Below, piece after piece: positions 34,687 through 42,795 of a stretch of DNA of 64,000 bases. Source of the DNA: Haladaptatus pallidirubidus (lineage in GTDB: Archaea > Halobacteriota > Halobacteria > Halobacteriales > Haladaptataceae); assembly GCF_020700235.1 (NCBI RefSeq), contig NZ_CP085301.1:372001-436000 (forward strand), read 5' to 3'. Position numbers and translations under genes: made by a program. The notes beneath the pieces were generated by a model, which saw only the letters and a program-made list of their open reading frames with translations, did not search any database and was not told the DNA's origin. Within the stretch, counting starts at the first letter, position 1. Each line of letters begins with the position of its first letter.

Positions 34687-35190
34687 CTACCCGTCTTCTC
34701 CCTCCCAGTAGTCCACTTCCGCGTCGAGCGGAAAATAGCCGCTCAAGGTGCGTCCCTCGTGGCCGCCGGGTGCGGCCCCCACGAAGAGACCGACCTTTCC
34801 CGAGTCAGGGTACACTGCAATGTCCGGTTCGCGCATGGTCGAAACACAGAGGTAGCGAAGCGCGCTGTCGGAATCGTTGATGACTCGTCGAGCGTACTCC
34901 TCGCCAACCGGAAACGCGACGTAATCGCCCGCTTCGAGGCTCGTTTCGTGGTCCTCGATTCGGAGGGTTCCCGAGCCGTCGAGGACGTATATCGCTTCCT
35001 CGTTTCCGGTGTGGTAGTGGTAGGGCCACGCTTTCTTTCCGGGGGGGAGTTCGTAGAGGCTACAGCCTAATCGCTCGCCGCGCGACTCTGCGCCGAGTTG
35101 TTTGCGCCGAATGTGAAACTCCTCTCCACGGGATTTTTCCTCCCAATCGAGGGTCCGTTCGTTGACGACTCGCGGTCGCTCGTCGTTCAT
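34687..35190 (-). CDS. Cupin-domain protein
   Basis: 167 residues. The cupin motif 1 is WPYHYHTGNEEAIYVLDGSG and motif 2 follows at EAGDYVAFPVGEEYARRVIN; together they could bind a metal with His, His and Glu. The N terminus contains WEEKSRGEEFHIRRKQLGAE. Many such cupins are sugar isomerases or small-molecule sensors, but the function here is unknown. Start at ATG 35190. It follows the RIO kinase gene with 43 bases between. Confidence 0.85.
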   Translation of the reverse strand: MNDERPRVVNERTLDWEEKSRGEEFHIRRKQLGAESRGERLGCSLYELPPGKKAWPYHYHTGNEEAIYVLDGSGTLRIEDHETSLEAGDYVAFPVGEEYARRVINDSDSALRYLCVSTMREPDIAVYPDSGKVGLFVGAAPGGHEGRTLSGYFPLDAEVDYWEGEDG

Positions 35191-35233
35191 ACGAATTTGT
35201 TCAGCAACTGTGAGCAAGAGCGTTTCGAGGCGC

Positions 35234-36052
35234 TTAACTAGTCGTCTCGTCTTCCGTGTCGGCTAGCTTCTCGATTTCGCCTTTCACCGCAACCGCGTCG
35301 AAATCGTGGTCGGGACGCATATTTACGAAATCGAGAAACTCCCGGGCCGAAAGCAGTTCTTCCGCGGAATAATGGTTGCGGGCGGCCATCACTGCGTCAC
35401 GAGCGCCGATGAGAGGCGTAAGCGACGCCAGCGCACAAGCGAGGTCGTACGACCTCGCCTCGTCGATTCGGGCTTCGTTCACGCTCGTCGCGTCGATGAA
35501 GTAGATTTCGTCGTTCGCCACGAGGACGTTTTCACCCCGCAAATCGCCGTGAGCGAGGTTGTTGTCGTGCATGCGCGAGAGGGCTTCGAACAACTCCGGT
35601 GCGTGGTCGTGCATCCCTTCGTCGGATAATTCCTCGAACGTTTCGAACTCGGGGAGATACTCCATCACCAACACGCCGAGGCCGTCGTATTCGAACGCCT
35701 CAATCGGGGCAGGAACGTTCAGTCCGATTTCGCGCATCTTCTTCGTCGCCTCGAGTTCGTGGTCGGCCATCTCGTCCGGACCGGCGAAATGCTCGAAAAA
35801 ACCCTCCGTACCGCTGGAAAACGCACCCAAATTGCGGGCGCTGGTGAAAAGCGCGTGGACGAGCGAGTTCTGATCCGACGTGATTTTGACGAACCATTGG
35901 TCGTCCACGACACAGGGCGTCGAGAGCCAGTTGTCGGCATCGATGAACTCGACGCGAACCTCGTCGCGGTCGTATCGCTCCGCGAGTTCGCGGATAACCG
36001 CTTCGATGCGAGGCCACTCTATCGTGCCACGTACCAATCGCCGGATACCCAT
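35234..36052 (-). CDS. RIO1-type protein kinase/ATPase
   Basis: 272 residues. The ATP-binding region is compressed as in RIO kinases (VDDQWFVKITSDQNSLV), EATKKMREIGLNVPAPIEAF and GVLVMEYLPEFETFEEL are hinge-region segments, HGDLRGENVLVANDEIYFID is the catalytic loop plus metal Asp, and no activation loop is seen. RIO kinases act in ribosome assembly in Archaea. The normal start is ATG 36052; the upstream ATG at 36088 adds 12 residues of uncertain value. An alternative is a RIO-like antibiotic-kinase relative, but the catalytic loop favours RIO. Confidence 0.85.
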   Translation of the reverse strand: MGIRRLVRGTIEWPRIEAVIRELAERYDRDEVRVEFIDADNWLSTPCVVDDQWFVKITSDQNSLVHALFTSARNLGAFSSGTEGFFEHFAGPDEMADHELEATKKMREIGLNVPAPIEAFEYDGLGVLVMEYLPEFETFEELSDEGMHDHAPELFEALSRMHDNNLAHGDLRGENVLVANDEIYFIDATSVNEARIDEARSYDLACALASLTPLIGARDAVMAARNHYSAEELLSAREFLDFVNMRPDHDFDAVAVKGEIEKLADTEDETTS

Positions 36053-36120
36053 CAAAAATGGGTTCGTCCCCACGACTGATAAAGACATCCGTCACTGAGC
36101 CGTCCGTCTCGATAGACGGG

Positions 36121-36654
36121 TCACTCGCACTCGTAGACGTAGTACACCTTCTCTCGGGGAATCAGTACGGTCGATTCGTCGGAGAGGCCGGTCTTGCCCT
36201 CGACGAAGTTGATATCGTGCACCCGACAGCGCCAGTGGTCGGTTTCGGCATCGTACGTCGGTTTTTTGAGGACTTCGAGCCGCCTATTGTCGAGAACCTT
36301 GACGTCCGGGCCATCCTCCGAGACGAGTTTGGTGACGACGGTGTACGTCGGCGGCGTCGGTTCGACCGGTTGCGGCCCGTCGCTCGGCTCGTGTGGCCTC
36401 GACTTCGAAACCCAATACATTCGTTCGCCGGGAATGCGAATCGAGACCGGGGTCGTTTCGAGTGCTTCCTCGCCACTAATTGGTACGTCGGATGAGCGGG
36501 AGAGTTCCTCGACTCGAACGACCCAGTGACCGGTCTCTTTCTCGTAGTACATCGTCTCATCGGAGAACGCCGGGTCGCGGTCGTCGTCGAAGAGAAAACT
36601 CTCCCGCTCGTATCGTTCCGGGCCGTCGTACAGAATCGCAAGGGAGGAAGTCAC
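36121..36654 (-). CDS. Hypothetical protein with an internal duplication
   Basis: 177 residues from a GTG at 36654. Two similar halves can be aligned: MYYEKETGHWVVRVEEL with IRIPGERMYWVSK, and TYDAETDHWRCRVHDI with VLIPREKVYYVYE. This suggests a repeated beta-rich domain of about 75 residues. The frame remains open upstream but lacks coding character. No family is recognised. Confidence 0.65.
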   Translation of the reverse strand: MTSSLAILYDGPERYERESFLFDDDRDPAFSDETMYYEKETGHWVVRVEELSRSSDVPISGEEALETTPVSIRIPGERMYWVSKSRPHEPSDGPQPVEPTPPTYTVVTKLVSEDGPDVKVLDNRRLEVLKKPTYDAETDHWRCRVHDINFVEGKTGLSDESTVLIPREKVYYVYECE

Positions 36655-36785
36655 AGTGGAAGGACGGGTAGCGATGGCAAAAGTGTATCCTGACCGAAGA
36701 CTCGCTATGGTTTCATCATGACGGTGTCTTCGGGAGCGACGAAGGAGAGAACGAGGACTCACCATGGCGAAGGCATGGCGGTGTC

Positions 36786-36791
36786 TTTATA
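36786..36791 (+). promoter_or_regulatory. TATA box for the acyl-CoA dehydrogenase gene
   Basis: TTTATA is 25-30 bases before the ATG at 36816 and fits a leaderless transcript, supporting that ATG over the TTG at 36810. Confidence 0.5.
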
Positions 36792-36815
36792 CTCCGACCC
36801 GCGCAAAAATTGCGT

Positions 36816-37958
36816 ATGGATTTCAATCTCCCTGACGAGCACAGGATGGTACGGGACACCGTCCGGGAGTTCTGCGACGAAGAAATAGAGCCGATTGCGC
36901 AGGAAATCGAGAGCGAACACCGCTTCCCAGACGAGATTTTTGACCAACTCGCCGACCTCGACATGATGGGCGTCCCCGTCAGCGAGGGGTATGGCGGCCT
37001 CGGTGGCGACCAGTTGATGTACGCTCTCGTCACCGAAGAACTGGGCCGCGTCTCCGGTTCTATCGGTCTTTCCTACGCCGCGCACATCTCGCTCGCTTCG
37101 AAACCGCTCGAACTGTTCGGCACGGAAGAACAGAAAGAACGCTGGCTCACGCCGCTCGCCGAGGGCGATTATCTCGGTTCGTGGGCGCTCACGGAACCCG
37201 GTTCCGGGTCGGACGCGAGCGACATGGACACCACCGCGGAGAAGGACGGCGACGAATGGGTCCTCAACGGAACGAAGCAGTTCATCACCAACGCTAACGT
37301 CGCCGGAAGCGTCCTCGTGAAAGCCGTCACTGACCCCGGCGCGGGCTACGACGGCATATCGACGTTCATCGTCTCCCCCGAGGAAGACGACGGATTCGAA
37401 GTCACGACCGTCTGGGACAAGATGGGCCTCAACGCCTCGCCGACCTGCGAGATTCAGCTTTCGGACGTTCGACTCTCGGAAGACCGCCTACTCGGCGAAG
37501 AGGGCGAGGGCTGGGAGCAGACGAAGAAAACGCTCGACGGCGGACGAATCTCCATCGCCGCGCTCTCGACGGGTATCGGACAGGGCGCATTCGAGGCGGC
37601 CCACGCGTACAGCCAAGAGCGCGAGCAGTTCGGCAAGCCGATTTCGAAGTTCGACGCCATCCGAAACAAAATCGTGGACATGGACCGTAAAATCGAACGT
37701 TCGCGTCTGCTGACCCACAAGGCCGCGTGCAAGTACGACGAAGGCTACTCCGTCTCCCACGAGAGCGCGCTGGCGAAACTCGACGCCAGCGAGTCGGCCC
37801 GCGAGGTGTCCGAGGACGCGGTGCAGGTTCTCGGCGGCTACGGCTACACCGAGGATTTCGCCCCGCAGCGATTCCTGCGAGATGCGAAACTGATGGAAAT
37901 CGGTGAAGGAACGAGCGAGATTCAGCATCTCGTCATCGGACGAGAACTCGGGCTGTAA
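36816..37958 (+). CDS. Acyl-CoA dehydrogenase
   Basis: A 380-residue FAD enzyme that introduces a 2,3-double bond in acyl-CoA, passing electrons to ETF. FNLPDEHRMVRDTVREFCDE starts the helical domain, YLGSWALTEPGSGSDASDM is the flavin/substrate motif, and VQVLGGYGYTEDFAPQRFLR with DAKLMEIGEGTSEIQHLV is the C-terminal signature. The catalytic base is probably in the MEIGEGT segment, as in short-chain enzymes. The length is normal. Fatty-acid or branched-chain amino-acid breakdown is likely, but the chain specificity is not readable. Confidence 0.95.
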   Translation: MDFNLPDEHRMVRDTVREFCDEEIEPIAQEIESEHRFPDEIFDQLADLDMMGVPVSEGYGGLGGDQLMYALVTEELGRVSGSIGLSYAAHISLASKPLELFGTEEQKERWLTPLAEGDYLGSWALTEPGSGSDASDMDTTAEKDGDEWVLNGTKQFITNANVAGSVLVKAVTDPGAGYDGISTFIVSPEEDDGFEVTTVWDKMGLNASPTCEIQLSDVRLSEDRLLGEEGEGWEQTKKTLDGGRISIAALSTGIGQGAFEAAHAYSQEREQFGKPISKFDAIRNKIVDMDRKIERSRLLTHKAACKYDEGYSVSHESALAKLDASESAREVSEDAVQVLGGYGYTEDFAPQRFLRDAKLMEIGEGTSEIQHLVIGRELGL

Positions 37959-37995
37959 TCAGGAATTTGCTTTTATCGGTCTGAACGAATTCGTT

Positions 37996-38529
37996 TCAGT
38001 ACGTCGGACTCTCTTCTCGCTCTCCATCGCGTTTGTTCACCACGCGCGCGAGGATGAATAGAGCGTCCGACAGTCGATTCAGGTAGGTTACGGCGTCGTC
38101 GTTGATATCCTCCTCACCCGCCAGCGCGACTGCTCGGCGTTCGGCCCGCCGACAGACGGCGCGGGCGTGGTGCAAATTCGCACCCGACTCGCCTCCACCG
38201 GGGAGGATAAAGGAGGTGAGCGGCTCTAATTCCTCGTCGTGGGCGTCCATCCACGATTCGAGCAAGTCGGCGTGTTCCGCAGCGACCTGCGGGTCGTCCT
38301 CGTCGGGTTCCGGGTTGGCGAAGTCGGCCTGCACGACATGGAGGTGGTTCTGGATTTCGCGGAGCTGTTCGTCCACGTCGTCGTAGCCCGTGGGTCGACA
38401 TCGTCCGATGAGGGCGTTCACCTCGTCCACCGTGCCGTAGGCTTCGATTCGCGGACTCGCTTTCGAGACGCGAGACATATTTTGCAGGTCGGTCTGGCCC
38501 GCGTCGCCGCGCCCGGTGTAGATTTTCAT
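37996..38529 (-). CDS. Cob(I)alamin adenosyltransferase, PduO type
   Basis: A 177-residue enzyme that transfers adenosyl from ATP to reduced cobalamin to make coenzyme B12. The N-terminal motif is MKIYTGRGDAGQTDLQNM with EAYGTVDEVNALIG, and the C-terminal ATP motif is CRRAERRAVAL with YLNRLSDALFILAR. Both are complete. The start ATG at 38529 overlaps the stop of the upstream glutaredoxin gene by four bases (ATGA), showing coupling. Confidence 0.93.
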   Translation of the reverse strand: MKIYTGRGDAGQTDLQNMSRVSKASPRIEAYGTVDEVNALIGRCRPTGYDDVDEQLREIQNHLHVVQADFANPEPDEDDPQVAAEHADLLESWMDAHDEELEPLTSFILPGGGESGANLHHARAVCRRAERRAVALAGEEDINDDAVTYLNRLSDALFILARVVNKRDGEREESPTY

Positions 38530-38768
38530 GCGAGCGACTGCTCCACGTACTCCACGATTTTTTCGCTCTCGGCCATCGTAACGCCCGAATCCTCGTTGAC
38601 TAGGACGGGAACGCCACGCTGGCCGCTGGCGCGTTTTACTTCGTTTCGGTTCGAGTGTAGGGCGTCCACCCATTCGGTTTCGTACTCGATTTCGGCGTCG
38701 TCGAGCGCATCGTGGACTTTCTCGCAGTACGGGCAGCCGTCGAGCGAGTACAGCGTTATCGAGGGCAT
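38526..38768 (-). CDS. Glutaredoxin-like protein
   Basis: 80 residues. The redox site is CPYC at residues 12-15 (LYSLDGCPYCEKVHDAL), followed by GVPVLVNEDSGVTMAESEKI with the cis-proline and glutathione-type binding segment. Haloarchaea use other thiols, so the reductant may be gamma-glutamylcysteine. It is the first gene of a two-gene unit with the PduO adenosyltransferase. The start at 38768 gives the standard N terminus. Confidence 0.9.
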   Translation of the reverse strand: MPSITLYSLDGCPYCEKVHDALDDAEIEYETEWVDALHSNRNEVKRASGQRGVPVLVNEDSGVTMAESEKIVEYVEQSLA

Positions 38769-38877
38769 GGAAGGGACATGGGGCGCGAGCGTAAAGTAAG
38801 CTATCGTCCCGGGCGGTACCCCATCATCTTGACAACTGCCAACACGGTATTTTGCCACTCGCGCCGTATCCGACTCC

Positions 38878-39393
38878 ATGGGGAAAGAATCAAACGAGGA
38901 AATCGAAAGTGGGGCGAATCGAAACGGCGAATCGCGACGAAATCGGCCGACGACGGAGGAGAGCTACGGAATTCCCGACCACGAGGATGGGCTGCTCTCG
39001 TGGGCGTTCGTTCGGGAGAAGATGGCGGGCGACGAAACCTACTGGGTGACGACCACGTTACCGGACGGTCGCCCGCATGCCCGACCGGTATGGGGCGTCT
39101 GGGTGGACGACACCTTCCACTGCGGCGGCGGCGATAAAACCCGTTGGATGCGGAATCTGGCGCTGAATCCCGAAATCGTCGTCCACCGAGAGAGCGGCAC
39201 GGAAGTCGTCATCATCGAAGGTACTGCGGAACGAATCGAGGAACCGAAATCCGAACTCGCGGAACGTCTCGATTTGGCCTACGAGGGAAAGTACGGAATT
39301 CAGCACGGAACACCCTTTTTCGCGGTGCGCCCCGAGACGGTTTTGGCATGGAGCGATTATCCGGGAGATGCGACTCGGTGGGAGTTCGATTGA
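38878..39393 (+). CDS. Pyridoxamine-5'-phosphate-oxidase-like flavin-binding protein
   Basis: 171 residues. A split-barrel flavin-binding fold is indicated by YWVTTTLPDGRPHARPVWGV, the strand FHCGGGDKTRWMRNLALNPE and VVHRESGTEVVIIEGTAERI. The first 35 residues are a polar extension. It may reduce F420/FMN-linked substrates or scavenge, as in related PNPOx-type proteins. There is no operon partner. Divergent from the glutaredoxin gene. Confidence 0.85.
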   Translation: MGKESNEEIESGANRNGESRRNRPTTEESYGIPDHEDGLLSWAFVREKMAGDETYWVTTTLPDGRPHARPVWGVWVDDTFHCGGGDKTRWMRNLALNPEIVVHRESGTEVVIIEGTAERIEEPKSELAERLDLAYEGKYGIQHGTPFFAVRPETVLAWSDYPGDATRWEFD

Positions 39394-39522
39394 GATAGCT
39401 CGGTACAGGACTGAGTAACACCGGTACCACCGAATTTCGTATAGCAGTATGAAATTTATTTTCCCGTTACTGGCGACGATTCCCAGCCACGGGTTGATAC
39501 TTTCTCGGGACGAACGGCTAGC

Positions 39523-40527
39523 ATGACCCGCGCGCAGGAGTTGGTGGAGTATCTCGCGGGAACCGAATCGCTCGCGATTGTTTGTCACGACAACCCGGAT
39601 CCGGACTGTATCGCTAGTGCGCTCGCGCTTTCGTCGATTGCCGAGTGGTGTGGCGTCGAAGACACCGAACTGTTTTACGGCGGGATGATTTCTCATCAAC
39701 AGAATCGCGCGTTCATCAATTTGCTCCATTTGAACCTAGAACACGCCGAGGAGTTCGTCCGAGACGACTTCGACAAAATTGCGTTCGTAGACCACGCGAC
39801 ACCCGCAGGACATACGGAACTCAAATCGGTCGAACCCGACATCGTCATCGATCACCATTCGACCGAAGCTCCGGAGTGTGATTTCGTTGACCTCCGCGAC
39901 GAATACGGTGCGACGGCGTCCATCCTCGTAGAGTATTTCCGCGAACTCGACATCAAAATGAACGTCCAGTTGGGGTCTGCACTGCTGTTTGCCCTCCATC
40001 GCGAACGAATCGACTATATTCGCGGGCCGACGGCACACGAGTACGAGGCCGCACTGTACGTCTACGGCCACGCCGACCTCGAATTGCTCGAACGATTGTA
40101 CGGAGCCGCGTTTTCCCCGGCAACGGTGGACGCGATTAGCGAAGCCATTCGAAACCGCGTTCAGCGCGGAGCGACCCTCGCCACCTCCGCCGGTCGAACC
40201 GCGGAGCGGGATGCGCTCGCGCAGGCCGCGGACTACCTGCTGAACGTCGAGGGGGTGGATACGGTGCTCGTATTCGGCGTCGTAGACAGCGCGGTCGAAA
40301 TGAGCGCGCGTTCCATCGACCCGCGCGTGCACGCGGGAAACGTTCTCCGACAGGCGTTCGACGATGTGGGAAGTGCGGGCGGACACGCCGACATGGCCGG
40401 GGCACAGATTCCGCTCGGTCTGTTCGCTGATTCGGATGCGGACGACGAGGAACTCGTCGATTTCGCCTCACGGCGCGTCGTCCACCGATTTTTCGACGCG
40501 CTCCACCTCGAACGCGGCGAGGAGTAG
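39523..40527 (+). CDS. DHH-DHHA1 phosphoesterase, NrnA-like
   Basis: 334 residues. The metal-binding motifs are intact: CHDNPDPDCIASALAL (near residue 22), FVDHATPAG, and IVIDHHSTEAPECDF; the DHHA1 domain has the GSAGGHADMAGAQIP loop. Such proteins degrade short oligonucleotides or 3'-phosphoadenosine 5'-phosphate. Unlike the RecJ-like protein at 27531, all catalytic residues are present. The substrate cannot be chosen from sequence. Confidence 0.9.
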   Translation: MTRAQELVEYLAGTESLAIVCHDNPDPDCIASALALSSIAEWCGVEDTELFYGGMISHQQNRAFINLLHLNLEHAEEFVRDDFDKIAFVDHATPAGHTELKSVEPDIVIDHHSTEAPECDFVDLRDEYGATASILVEYFRELDIKMNVQLGSALLFALHRERIDYIRGPTAHEYEAALYVYGHADLELLERLYGAAFSPATVDAISEAIRNRVQRGATLATSAGRTAERDALAQAADYLLNVEGVDTVLVFGVVDSAVEMSARSIDPRVHAGNVLRQAFDDVGSAGGHADMAGAQIPLGLFADSDADDEELVDFASRRVVHRFFDALHLERGEE

Positions 40528-40575
40528 GCGGTCGAAACCAGTATCTTAAACTGCGCCAATCACGGAGGAAGGAAC

Positions 40576-40743
40576 ATGAGTCTCGAAATTCAACACGATT
40601 GTCCCGAATGCGGGGGCGAGCAGACGTTTTGGCGCAGTGCGAGCACCACCCTTCATCTCGGCGAGAAAACGAAATGGCGATGTTCGGAATGTGATTTCGG
40701 AATCGTTCGCATCAACGGCGACATCGACTCCGCATCGGCGTAA
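40576..40743 (+). CDS. Small zinc beta-ribbon protein
   Basis: 55 residues with HDCPECGGEQTFWRSASTTL and KWRCSECDFGIVRI, a double CxxC zinc ribbon found widely in haloarchaea (DUF7838-like from memory). Start ATG 40576, with a GGAGG-type sequence upstream at 40564-40568 (CGGAGGAAGG). Probably co-transcribed with the DHH gene, 48 bases upstream. Unknown role. Confidence 0.7.
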   Translation: MSLEIQHDCPECGGEQTFWRSASTTLHLGEKTKWRCSECDFGIVRINGDIDSASA

Positions 40744-40884
40744 CGACAGCACCCGGCTTTCGATTTTCCGATTGTCACGGTCAGTGACGGCGAGTAGCAA
40801 CGTTTTCTCGGTTTTAGTTTGGACTGCGACCAAACGATATAAATCCCATGGTGATATAGCAAATCGCCAACAACGACGAACGCG

Positions 40885-41231
40885 CTAGATATTTTTCGCA
40901 CCGCGGGTACCGTCCGACCGTGCGCCGATAAGCCGGTACAGCCCTGCTCTGACGAATCCGGCGAGAATACACAAAGCACAACCGCGGGGAGCGGGCCGTA
41001 TCCCCGTGTCGTCGACCATCGTCATCGGCTGTTCTATCGTCGACGGGACGTTGATGACGACGAACGAAAGAGCGACCCGAATCCGAGGATGACCATCGCA
41101 ACACCGGTTGATTGACCTGAAGTTGACAGTTCGTCCGTCTCCGTGGTCGGCGCGGTATCGAACGCCGCGCCGTTACATCCGGCGGGGCACAGGAAGAGAG
41201 CGACACCGAGCGGTTTCAGGGCTTGCTTCAC
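40885..41231 (-). pseudogene. Frameshifted small membrane or secreted protein gene
   Basis: A GTG at 41231 opens a frame with a hydrophobic start (KQALKPLGVALFLCPAGCNG), a polar linker and a second hydrophobic segment (GVAMVILGFG), then loses register near 41068-41085. Another frame continues as ALSFVVINVPSTIEQPMTMV and later GCALCILAGFVRAGLYRLIG to TAG 40885-40887. The total length (347 bases) fits a single frameshift. No family recognised. Unlike most genes here, the protein is not acidic. Confidence 0.45.
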
Positions 41232-41301
41232 CGGTCATCGATGACGATACTGAATAATATTTTCTGTCATACACCGGGATTGGGGCAATTTTTCACAGTT
41301 C

Positions 41302-42708
41302 TCAAACCGTGTCGCCATCGCCCGGCGGAACGAGTTTGTAAACCGCACCATTCCCCGCCACGCTGTTTGTTTCGCTGGTCAGGACGTACAGTTCGCCGGC
41401 TGTGCCGCGACCGAACGCCAGCACGTAGTGGCCAAGTTCGCCGTTTTTGCCCCCAGAAACGCGAAATTCCCGCATCGACCACTGTTCGTCTGATACGTTC
41501 GGTCTGTTAGCGTAAAACAATCTCCCGCGTGGCGACCGAAACGACCGGCTCCAATCCCCGAAAATGTAGTCTCCCGCGCGGTTTTGGAGTGCAGTCCCAT
41601 CGTACACGTTCCCGCCGATGACGGCGAGGCCGACGGCCTGCCCGCCCTTTTTGTGTGGATATTCGATGATAGGGTCGGTAAACTGCTGGCCGTCGTACGG
41701 TGGCTTTGCCGTCGCGGAGCTCGGGCAGTTTTTGCGGGGGTGTTGCGGTGACCCCGCGTTGAAGCAGTGCCGTCCTTCCCGAACGTTCCAGCCGTAGTTG
41801 TCACCCGCTTCGACCAGATTCACCTCTTCGAACCGTCGTTGTCCCACGTCGGCCACGAACAGTTCGCCGCCGGAAAACGATAGCCGCCACGGGTTGCACA
41901 ATCCCCACGCCCACAGTTCGTCCGATCCCTCTCCGCCGACGAGCGGGTTGTCGTCCGGAACCGCGTACGATTTGTTTCCTTCGCGGTCGTCCACGTCGAG
42001 TCGAAGAATGCTCCCGAGCAGGTTCCGGGTCACATCCTGTCCGTTGCCGCCACGGTTACGCGAGTACCAGTCCGAGACGTGGCCGCGCCCCGTGTCGCTC
42101 GCTCCGCCGCCGTCACCGAGCGGAACGTAGAGGTAACCGTCCGGGCCGAACGCGATGTCCCCGGCGTTGTGGTTCGCCTGCGGTTCGGGAACTGCCAAAA
42201 TACGTCGTTCGGAACCGGAGTCTGCCGAAAGTAGGTCGTCGCTCGCCCGAAACTCGGATAGGACGGCCGTGTGGTCGAAGTTCCGCGGCGTCGATTTTCC
42301 CGGCGGCGCGCTGTACCGAACGTAAAACCGGCGATTAGTTCGAAAGTCGGGGTGAAGTGCGAGTCCGAGTAACCCTCGTTCATCCATGAAGTCAGTTCGC
42401 ATCTTCAACCGGTCGCGCACGTCGAGAAACGGTTCGTCCGCGATTCCATTGCCGCCGAGAACGTGAACTCGCCCGATTTGATCGACGATGTATCGGTACC
42501 CGACCCCGTCCGCGGTTTCGAAGCCAACCGGTTGTGTCAGGGGTTCGCCCGCCACTTTTTGGACTCCGACGCTAGCACCGGTCGGTATCGCCGTCCGTCG
42601 AATCCCCTCGGTTCGAGCCGTGCCGATCGAGCCGAAAGCAGCGGTTCCGCCGATGGCTGCGGTGCGTAAAAATCGCCGTCTAGAAACGTTCTCGTTCGGT
42701 CGTCTCAT
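41302..42708 (-). CDS. Tat-exported PQQ-dependent sugar dehydrogenase-like protein
   Basis: 468 residues. A twin-arginine signal (SRRRFLRTAAIGGTAAFGS) starts the protein. The six-bladed beta-propeller of the soluble glucose dehydrogenase type follows: GLLGLALHPDFRTNRRFYV, NHNAGDIAFGPDGYLYVPLG, NPWRLSFSGGELFVADVGQR and YGWNVREGRHCF. Members oxidise aldose sugars outside the cell with PQQ, although haloarchaeal PQQ supply is uncertain, and some relatives use other cofactors. Preceded by no operon partner. Confidence 0.88.
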   Translation of the reverse strand: MRRPNENVSRRRFLRTAAIGGTAAFGSIGTARTEGIRRTAIPTGASVGVQKVAGEPLTQPVGFETADGVGYRYIVDQIGRVHVLGGNGIADEPFLDVRDRLKMRTDFMDERGLLGLALHPDFRTNRRFYVRYSAPPGKSTPRNFDHTAVLSEFRASDDLLSADSGSERRILAVPEPQANHNAGDIAFGPDGYLYVPLGDGGGASDTGRGHVSDWYSRNRGGNGQDVTRNLLGSILRLDVDDREGNKSYAVPDDNPLVGGEGSDELWAWGLCNPWRLSFSGGELFVADVGQRRFEEVNLVEAGDNYGWNVREGRHCFNAGSPQHPRKNCPSSATAKPPYDGQQFTDPIIEYPHKKGGQAVGLAVIGGNVYDGTALQNRAGDYIFGDWSRSFRSPRGRLFYANRPNVSDEQWSMREFRVSGGKNGELGHYVLAFGRGTAGELYVLTSETNSVAGNGAVYKLVPPGDGDTV

Positions 42709-42795
42709 TTTCCCATTCTCGGTTCCACGAACCGCGGGTTAAGAGTTCAGCGAAAATCACGTTCAGCGAGGAGAGAAACGAACGGTTCGGTCGGG

